This document shows, one piece after another, positions 1 through 4,589 of a DNA stretch of 5,626 nucleotides. This DNA is from Porphyromonadaceae bacterium. GTDB taxonomy: Bacteria > Bacteroidota > Bacteroidia > Bacteroidales > UBA11471. The stretch spans positions 1 through 5,626 of the forward strand of contig JAJQIP010000022.1 in the NCBI GenBank assembly GCA_021199145.1, written 5' to 3'. Position 1 is the first letter of the stretch. Each line of letters opens with the position of its first letter. The position numbers were made by a program, and so were the translations under genes. The notes under the pieces were generated by a model, which worked only from the letters and a program-made list of their open reading frames with translations, ran no database searches and had not been told where the DNA came from.

Positions 1-1
1 G

Positions 2-760
2 TGTTTGTTGTTTTTAGGAATCATTCCCATGCAAGCGCAAATTACGACCGCAAAGAGTTCTTCGACCATATTGAAGACGGGAAACCGTCCCGAAGCGGGG
101 ACATTCGGTCTCTTCCTCGGTCCGAGCATGAGCGACATATTGCTCATGATTGACCAGGACATCAATTACCGAGGTGTGCCCTTGGTGAATTTCAAGTATT
201 TCTGGTCCGATTCGTGGGAGTTTCGTATGGGTTTCCAGTTTTACAAGACCACTGAAAAGCTGAAGGGAAACAACACCGACGACGGGTACGACGAGAACGT
301 GAAGAATAAGAACGCAAAGGCGAACAACCGCTTTACCCCGGGAGTCGCCTATCACTTCGCCGGAATCAATCTGCTGGACATCTACGTCGGCGGTGCCGTG
401 CCGTTGGGATGGGACAAGTATAAGGCCATCGACGAGACGACCGTGAAATACGGGAACGGAAGTGCGTCGGAAGAGTACTACTCCAACGTGACCCAGAAAT
501 CCGGCATCTTCGGTGTACAGGCCTTTATCGGTCTGCAGGCGTTTGTGGCCGACCTGCCCTTCTCCATCGGACTGGAATACGGTCTGTCGGCCATGTTCCG
601 GACCGGTCTGCAATATAAGCATGAGATGAGAGAGGGCGGAAGTGAACAGGTCTACTACACAACGGAGAAGAACAACGGTTCCCGATATGACGACCTGAAA
701 ATGAGCAAGAGCGAAATAGGGGGAGATATTCGCATTACATTCACCTATTACTTTAAATAA
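2..760 (+). CDS. Outer-membrane beta-barrel protein, 5' end missing
   Basis: The reading frame is open to the left edge of the window. The first in-window residues (CLLFLGIIPMQAQ) are the hydrophobic end of a signal peptide with likely cleavage after the Ala coded at 35-37, so the true start lies upstream. The TTG at 5 and the ATG at 29 are poor starts because either would cut into the signal peptide. The mature part of about 240 residues alternates polar and hydrophobic/aromatic residues in short stretches, such as LVNFKYFWSDSWEFRMGFQF, GVAYHFAGINLLDIYVGGAV and FSIGLEYGLSAMF, joined by Asn/Gly/Lys-rich loops. It ends in DIRITFTYYFK, an aromatic-rich final strand typical of proteins inserted by the BAM machinery. 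I infer an 8- to 10-strand barrel of the porin-like/OMP_b-brl type in the outer membrane. No substrate can be deduced. The next gene starts 9 bases downstream, so co-transcription is likely. Confidence 0.8.
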   Translation, partial: CLLFLGIIPMQAQITTAKSSSTILKTGNRPEAGTFGLFLGPSMSDILLMIDQDINYRGVPLVNFKYFWSDSWEFRMGFQFYKTTEKLKGNNTDDGYDENVKNKNAKANNRFTPGVAYHFAGINLLDIYVGGAVPLGWDKYKAIDETTVKYGNGSASEEYYSNVTQKSGIFGVQAFIGLQAFVADLPFSIGLEYGLSAMFRTGLQYKHEMREGGSEQVYYTTEKNNGSRYDDLKMSKSEIGGDIRITFTYYFK

Positions 761-769
761 TTAAGGGAT

Positions 770-1276
770 ATGATGAAGAAGTTATATTTTGTATTAGTTT
801 CCGGCATACTCCTGTCGGCGACCTCCTGTAGCGGGATCTATTCCGTCCGTTCGGCCCGCTCCACCTCTTTCGCCCCCGATGAGGTGCGGTTGTCGCTCAG
901 CATGTCCGACATGGAATTCTTGGGAGAGACGGAAATATCGACCTTCACCCGAGTCTATTTCGGAATAATCTTTCGGCTTGACTCTTTGAACGGACAGGAG
1001 TATGACCGCCGTGCAGTGACCAGAGTGCACCTGAGGGGAGAGAAAGATGTCAATTTGCCCAGGGTCATGAAAAAAGCCCTGTACAAGGCCATGGACGACT
1101 ATCCTGAGGCCGACTACTATATGCCGGTCTATGTCAAGACCGAACGGGAAAGGATGTTCCTCGGCAGATATGTCACTCGGAAAGCGCTCATCCGGGCCTA
1201 TAGGATTCGTAAGGTCGAGGTGTCAGGGGAGGTATCTGAGGAAATAACCGAAGAAGTATCCGTTCCTACGGAATAA
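770..1276 (+). CDS. Small lipoprotein of unknown function (periplasm-facing)
   Basis: This 168-residue protein has a lipoprotein signal peptide: a KK n-region, hydrophobic core LYFVLVSGILL, and lipobox SATSC with Cys20 as the predicted lipidated residue. The start is one of two tandem ATGs (770 or 773), preceded by AAGGGA at 763-768 as a plausible ribosome binding site. The residues after Cys20 are SGIYS, with none of the acidic residues that direct surface export in Bacteroidetes, so the protein probably stays on the periplasmic side. The mature part contains SDMEFLGETEISTFTRVYFG, then a stretch predicted helical (RVMKKALYKAMDDYPEADYY), then a strand-like MPVYVKTERERMFLGRYVTRKALIRAYRIRK region split by basic residues, and an acidic Glu/Val/Ser tail. 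The order 'LGE strand, helix, ADYYMPV strand' recalls small Bacteroidetes lipoproteins such as the DUF6567 type, but I am not sure of the family. Gaps of 9 and 15 bases place it between the barrel gene and the next lipoprotein gene, probably in one operon. Confidence 0.8.
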   Translation: MMKKLYFVLVSGILLSATSCSGIYSVRSARSTSFAPDEVRLSLSMSDMEFLGETEISTFTRVYFGIIFRLDSLNGQEYDRRAVTRVHLRGEKDVNLPRVMKKALYKAMDDYPEADYYMPVYVKTERERMFLGRYVTRKALIRAYRIRKVEVSGEVSEEITEEVSVPTE

Positions 1277-1291
1277 ACGTCGCTTCCGTTC

Positions 1292-2113
1292 ATGAAAACA
1301 GCCGTGCTGAAAATCTGCCTGTGCAGCGTTCTTTTCTTATGCTGTATCGCTTGCAGTGAGGACGATGAATCACCGGTGGTCCTTGTTGTCTCCCCGGAGT
1401 CCATGACCACGCAGTGCAGTGCCGGGACCAATCTGTTGTACGAGGTTGAGGGATATTCGACAACCTCCTCCCCGTTGCGGTCGTTCACAGTGAGGACCTA
1501 CGACGAGGAACGCGGATTGTTGTCCCTCCTCGATACGACCCTGTTCGCCTCTCGGTTCGTCTACTCCTTTCCCTATGCTGTGCCGGAGTTCTCGAAAGAT
1601 GACATCACGATACAGATACGGTTCGAACTCTCCGACGAGGCGGGGAACATGATGGATGTGCATCGGTACGTCACTGTCGCCGAAGGTACGGTCGAACTGG
1701 AGAGCTACGAAAACATCTCCCTGTATGCGCCCGGTTCTGGCGGACCGGATGCCTACAATCTGAGCAGCTGCCAGGTCTTGTATCGGGAATTGGCCGACTC
1801 CTCCGAAGTGGATATATACACCTATAAGGCCGATGAAGACACCACCGCCTCTCTGTCGTTGGAGTGGCGTTCCTATACGGGCGTGAAGTTCGTGCGGTAC
1901 AACGAGTTCAACTATGCGACGGCGACGCAGTCGGCGATTGAAAGCAGTTATGTCAGCGGTATGCCGCAAAACCGGATAACCGATATCACCGCCAACGATG
2001 TCATTCTGATTGGAAAAGATACGGGAGCCATAGGGGTCATCAAGATTCTGCTCGTGAGCGACACCGACACGGCCCGATACTATCTGTTCAGTTGGAAAAA
2101 GATAAAGTCATGA
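1292..2113 (+). CDS. Predicted surface-exposed lipoprotein, Ig-like N-terminal part
   Basis: This 273-residue protein has an unusually Cys-rich lipoprotein signal peptide (Cys at residues 9, 11, 17 and 18) and lipobox CIAC with Cys21 as the lipid anchor. The next residues, SEDDE, match the Ser plus acidic run known as the lipoprotein export signal in Bacteroides and Capnocytophaga, so display on the outer face is predicted. Residues of about 27-130 look like an Ig- or cadherin-type beta-sandwich: short strands, a PESMTTQCSAG turn, and an FELSDEAGN...RYVTVAEG ending. Residues of about 135-273 form a second, unrecognised domain that starts at ENISLYAPGSGG. It includes LEWRSYTGVKF, a run predicted helical around ATATQSAIESSY, and closing strands IGVIKILLVSDTDTARYYLFSWKKIK. 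The start at 1292 is the only ATG that gives a proper signal peptide, although no clear ribosome binding site precedes it. It lies 15 bases after the previous gene. The domain pair resembles uncharacterised Bacteroidales surface lipoproteins, and I assign no function. Confidence 0.8.
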   Translation: MKTAVLKICLCSVLFLCCIACSEDDESPVVLVVSPESMTTQCSAGTNLLYEVEGYSTTSSPLRSFTVRTYDEERGLLSLLDTTLFASRFVYSFPYAVPEFSKDDITIQIRFELSDEAGNMMDVHRYVTVAEGTVELESYENISLYAPGSGGPDAYNLSSCQVLYRELADSSEVDIYTYKADEDTTASLSLEWRSYTGVKFVRYNEFNYATATQSAIESSYVSGMPQNRITDITANDVILIGKDTGAIGVIKILLVSDTDTARYYLFSWKKIKS

Positions 2114-2167
2114 ACAGGGCGATAGTTTCCTGCAAAAGAGAATAGAATGGAATCTCCGTCCGTAAGT

Positions 2168-2187
2168 CTGTCCCGCATGCGGGACAG
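2168..2187. repeat. Perfect 20-base palindrome in the intergenic spacer
   Basis: CTGTCCCGCATGCGGGACAG is identical to its reverse complement over all 20 bases. It extends outward by a T-G wobble (2167/2188) and a G-C pair (2166/2189). CTCCG at 2154-2158 could also pair with CGGAG at 2201-2205 as an outer stem. It lies 55 bases after the stop of one lipoprotein gene and about 84 bases before the predicted start of the next. As RNA it would form a strong GC-rich hairpin with a CAUG tetraloop. No T run follows, so it is not a classical terminator. A dimeric-regulator operator, an mRNA-end or processing stem, or a dispersed extragenic palindrome are all possible. A second short palindrome, ATGAATTCAT, is at 2215-2224. 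Confidence 0.75.
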
Positions 2188-2270
2188 GCCGGTTTCAAGG
2201 CGGAGAAAGCGTAAATGAATTCATAAAAAAGTGTAAACAAATGTATAAACCAACAAAAAATCCGAACAAT

Positions 2271-3998
2271 ATGAAAAGCAAGATGAAATGGTTCATGTGC
2301 GCCTTAGCGATGGGCCTGACTCTACAGGGATGTTCTTCCGAAGACGAGGCGATACAATATGATGCCATACAAGAAGCAACCGGCACCCTTGACGGCTACG
2401 ACTATGTCGACCTGGGTCTGAGCGTGAAGTGGGCCGCCTGCAACATAGGTGCCTCCTCTCCGACCGAATACGGCAGTCATTTCGCCTGGGGCGAGACGAA
2501 GACGAAGTCGTCCTATACGGAGGACAACTGTGTGACCTTTGACAAGGAGATAAACGACATAGCCGTCGATTCCGTCTATTTCTCCTACGATGCCGCACGA
2601 GCCAACTGGGGCGATGCATGGCGGATGCCGACAAAGGACGAGATGGACGAACTGATGAACAAGTGCCAATGGACATGGGTGAGAATAAATAGACATAAAG
2701 GCTACAAGGTGACGGGTCCCAACGGAAACAGCATCTTCCTCCCCGCCGCCGGCTGGTGCGTCAAGGATTCGCTCTACGATACCGAAGAGATTGGCTACTA
2801 TTGGAGTTCCACCCCCGACGAGAGTCATACCAACCGTGCCTACTACCTTGAGGAACAAGGCGGAGGTGTCGACCGCTACTGGAGCTACCGCTACCTCGGG
2901 TTCAGTATCCGTCCCGTCATGGAGGAAGAAGATCCAAACCCGTTAAACGGTACCAATATACCAAGTGACAATCTCGCAGAAGAGAACCCGGAAATAGGTA
3001 CATCCACGACTACTATCCCCAATGTACAATACACCATAGAGAATGACGGTGACGATGTCATTATCCGATTAGATATGACTGGCATACAAGATGCTTCTAC
3101 ATCCGACTGGCTTCGTCTTGTCGGTACGGCGCAGAACGGACAGAATGTATGGCTCTCTATCGATGGTAATCCAAAAGGAATTCTCGTGTATAATACAGCT
3201 GATGATGAGGATGAAGACGTTGCACGCTCCGCCGACCTCGTATTTCTTGTAGACAATTCGGGTTCTATGTCAGAGGAGGCGGATGCGATTGCAAGGGATA
3301 TTATCTCGTGGAGTAAAACATTGGAACAGTCGGGCCTTGACATTTTATTCGGTTGTGTGGGATATTCCGAATCAGGGACGATAAACGGGGGTATTAATCT
3401 CACCACACCGGATGCGCTCAGTACATTTCTCAATCGTGCTACAGGGACTTCTCGAACGATGGGTTTCTCTGGTACGGACGCTTCATTATTGCAGTCCGCT
3501 GCTTCATCGTATAAAGTCAGCAACGAATGCGGCGGGATGGCTTTGCGGTATGCCGATGCAAACATCTCGTTCCGCAGCGAAGCTAATCGCATCTATGTGA
3601 ACTTCACTGACGAACCGAACCAACCAGCGGGCAATGAGAAGTATTCCGTGGAGTACTTTGCCGACCAATCCAATTGGGCGACTACACAAGGGACTGTACA
3701 CACCGTATACAGTGCCGATACAACATTTACCGAAAAGCTGTATTACACCGAGAAACCTTGGCACATCTCCGAATATACGGGCGGTACAATCCTTGTCGCT
3801 CCGTCTGATTTTTCCAATGTAACACTGGAGGATCTCCCCGTGTCGGGTGCAATGCACAACTCGTACATCATCAGATTCACGAATGTAAGCGAATATATGG
3901 ATGGTCAGAGTCACATAGTGAAGATTACAATCCTTTCCGCTGATGGAAAGACACGTGCGGAGAAGATTTTCTATATGACATTCGGTACCGCTAATTAA
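2271..3998 (+). CDS. Surface lipoprotein: Fib_succ_major domain plus vWA domain
   Basis: The product is a predicted surface-anchored adhesin-like protein of 575 residues, or 585 from an ATG at 2241. I prefer 2271 because it gives a compact signal peptide (MKSKMKW, hydrophobic MCALAMGLTL, lipobox LQGC, lipidated Cys21). Neither start has a ribosome binding site. Cys21 is followed by SSEDE, a Bacteroidetes surface-export type signal. Residues of about 44-217 form a Fib_succ_major domain: YVDLGLSVKWA, HFAWGE, WRMPTKDE, LPAAGW, GYYWSST and GFSIRPV are its usual landmarks. An Asp/Asn/Pro/Thr-rich linker and a small beta region (WLRLVGTAQNGQNVWLSIDG) follow. The vWA domain covers roughly 323-470, with MIDAS residues DNSGS (Asp328, Ser330, Ser332), Thr402 in SGTDAS and Asp447 in FTDEP, so divalent-metal-dependent ligand binding is likely. 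The last 70 residues or so are a beta-rich tail. GC content falls at the domain junction. The 127-base or longer gap upstream suggests separate transcription. The ligand is unknown. Confidence 0.9.
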   Translation: MKSKMKWFMCALAMGLTLQGCSSEDEAIQYDAIQEATGTLDGYDYVDLGLSVKWAACNIGASSPTEYGSHFAWGETKTKSSYTEDNCVTFDKEINDIAVDSVYFSYDAARANWGDAWRMPTKDEMDELMNKCQWTWVRINRHKGYKVTGPNGNSIFLPAAGWCVKDSLYDTEEIGYYWSSTPDESHTNRAYYLEEQGGGVDRYWSYRYLGFSIRPVMEEEDPNPLNGTNIPSDNLAEENPEIGTSTTTIPNVQYTIENDGDDVIIRLDMTGIQDASTSDWLRLVGTAQNGQNVWLSIDGNPKGILVYNTADDEDEDVARSADLVFLVDNSGSMSEEADAIARDIISWSKTLEQSGLDILFGCVGYSESGTINGGINLTTPDALSTFLNRATGTSRTMGFSGTDASLLQSAASSYKVSNECGGMALRYADANISFRSEANRIYVNFTDEPNQPAGNEKYSVEYFADQSNWATTQGTVHTVYSADTTFTEKLYYTEKPWHISEYTGGTILVAPSDFSNVTLEDLPVSGAMHNSYIIRFTNVSEYMDGQSHIVKITILSADGKTRAEKIFYMTFGTAN

Positions 3999-4018
3999 CA
4001 GATTATAATATAATTGAC

Positions 4019-4051
4019 AGGGAGCGTTCCTTAAGGTTCGCTCCTTTTTTT
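4019..4051 (+). terminator. Intrinsic (rho-independent) terminator of the vWA lipoprotein gene
   Basis: GGAGCG at 4021-4026 pairs with CGCTCC at 4039-4044. Between them CCTTAAGG (4029-4036) is itself self-complementary and is flanked by TT on both sides. A run of seven T follows directly (4045-4051). The hairpin starts about 20 bases after the TAA stop at 3996-3998. This is a textbook intrinsic terminator for + strand transcription and separates the lipoprotein gene from glutamate dehydrogenase. Confidence 0.92.
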
Positions 4052-4121
4052 CGTGTTGTCAACTAATGTCCCTATGGTATTTAGTCGAATCCTGCTAATG
4101 TAGATGGTAAATCCTCCTGAA

Positions 4122-4160
4122 AGTGTTGCGAGGTATGGCTATGCCATATCTCGCAACACT
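4122..4160. repeat. Long near-perfect hairpin (18-bp stem, 3-base loop)
   Basis: AGTGTTGCGAGGTATGGC (4122-4139) pairs with GCCATATCTCGCAACACT (4143-4160) around the loop TAT. The only non-Watson-Crick position is a G-T wobble (4133/4149). It lies about 70 bases after the intrinsic terminator. There is no T run after it on the + strand (AAATAAATAATT follows) and none on the - strand. It is therefore not a standard terminator for either direction. It may be a dispersed extragenic palindrome, a processed RNA structure, or a relic or target of a REP-type mobile element. Function unknown. Confidence 0.85.
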
Positions 4161-4417
4161 AAATAAATAATTGAAAACCTCTCTCCCCCAAAGGGAAGCT
4201 TCCTTAATCGAAAACTGTTTGTAATGAAGAATTTTAAACGAACTCTGTCAGCGACGTTATTATTCGTAAATCGTTAAGGTTATATCAAATCAAGACACAA
4301 TCCCTCTTTGAATCCACTATTGTCCCCACAACGATAGTCATCCCTCCCAAAAAGCCAGATATCTAAGTTTGCTTACCTCTCACTCAAAAATTGCACCAGC
4401 TAACCGGAATATTCAGT

Positions 4418-4467
4418 CAAGAAAAAATGAAAAACTTTTCTCTCCTCCCTCTTATTCATTTTTCTTG
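4418..4467. repeat. Imperfect A/T-rich inverted repeat upstream of the gdhA promoter
   Basis: CAAGAAAAAATGAA (4418-4431) and TTCATTTTTCTTG (4455-4467) are reverse complements apart from one extra A/T pair (six A against five T). They are separated by 23 pyrimidine-rich bases. The right arm ends 7 bases before the -33 TTTG of the promoter. The position fits an upstream regulatory site or an A-tract curvature element, but low-complexity A/T sequence makes chance pairing fairly likely. Confidence 0.4.
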
Positions 4468-4474
4468 TAGGATG

Positions 4475-4505
4475 TTTGTTTTTATTTTTCTTTGTCTTAT
4501 CTTTG
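4475..4505 (+). promoter_or_regulatory. Bacteroides-type housekeeping promoter for gdhA
   Basis: TTTG at 4475-4478 is a -33 element, and TATCTTTG at 4498-4505 matches the Bacteroidetes -7 consensus TAnnTTTG exactly. The spacer is 19 bases, within the usual range for the sigma-ABfr type promoter. Transcription should start at roughly 4510-4513. This leaves a leader of about 78 AT-rich bases before the ATG at 4590, with no Shine-Dalgarno sequence, which is normal in this phylum. Confidence 0.82.
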
Positions 4506-4589
4506 CCTCGAAATATAGAAAATAGCTTGAAAAATGGCTGTTATTATTCGATATTGAAATTTATCTTTCACTTTTAATTATAAATTACA

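Larger units (their letters stand above)
3999..4589. other. AT-rich intergenic region with terminator, hairpins and promoter
   Basis: This stretch of about 590 bases contains no convincing gene on either strand, and stops are frequent in all frames. In order it holds the terminator of the vWA lipoprotein gene (4019-4051), an unexplained long hairpin (4122-4160), a 10-base palindrome GGAAGCTTCC (4194-4203), a T-rich segment with an imperfect inverted repeat (4418-4467), a Bacteroides-type promoter (4475-4505) and a leader of roughly 78 bases before the glutamate dehydrogenase start. Bases of about 4206-4417 show no structure I can support apart from a 17-codon open frame at 4224-4277. Confidence 0.7.

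Noticed and set aside
1370..1969. A 199-residue open frame on the - strand opposite the lipoprotein gene at 1292
   Set aside because: It is Arg/Gly/His-rich with no recognisable domain. It is the antisense shadow of a GC-rich gene with a clear signal peptide on the + strand.
1..2113. A classical SusC/SusD-type polysaccharide utilization locus
   Set aside because: The barrel protein is far too small for a SusC-type transporter and no SusD-like or glycoside hydrolase sequence is visible. Only the general barrel-plus-lipoprotein arrangement is shared.
2114..2270. A promoter for the Fib_succ/vWA lipoprotein gene
   Set aside because: No TAnnTTTG with a suitably spaced TTTG is present. The closest match, TAGTTTCC at 2123-2130, fails at the conserved final bases and lacks a -33 partner.
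2891..3592. A 233-residue open frame on the - strand opposite the linker and vWA region
   Set aside because: The + strand encodes an intact vWA domain here with conserved MIDAS residues. The - strand frame is Ser-rich antisense with no domain or signal.
4316..4338. Small imperfect stem ACTAT-TGT / ACA-ATAGT
   Set aside because: It needs a three-base bulge, has only eight pairs, and has no adjacent signal.
4427..4525. A 32-codon frame (starting MKNFSLLPLIHF) encoding a hydrophobic Phe/Leu/Ile-rich peptide
   Set aside because: It runs straight through the T-rich promoter of gdhA, including both promoter elements. Its hydrophobicity follows from the T-rich sequence, and there is no ribosome binding site or promoter of its own.
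4558..4586. AATTTAT / ATAAATT inverted repeat just before the gdhA start codon
   Set aside because: It is only seven A/T pairs with a 15-base loop in very AT-rich DNA. It is too weak and too likely by chance to call a regulatory hairpin.
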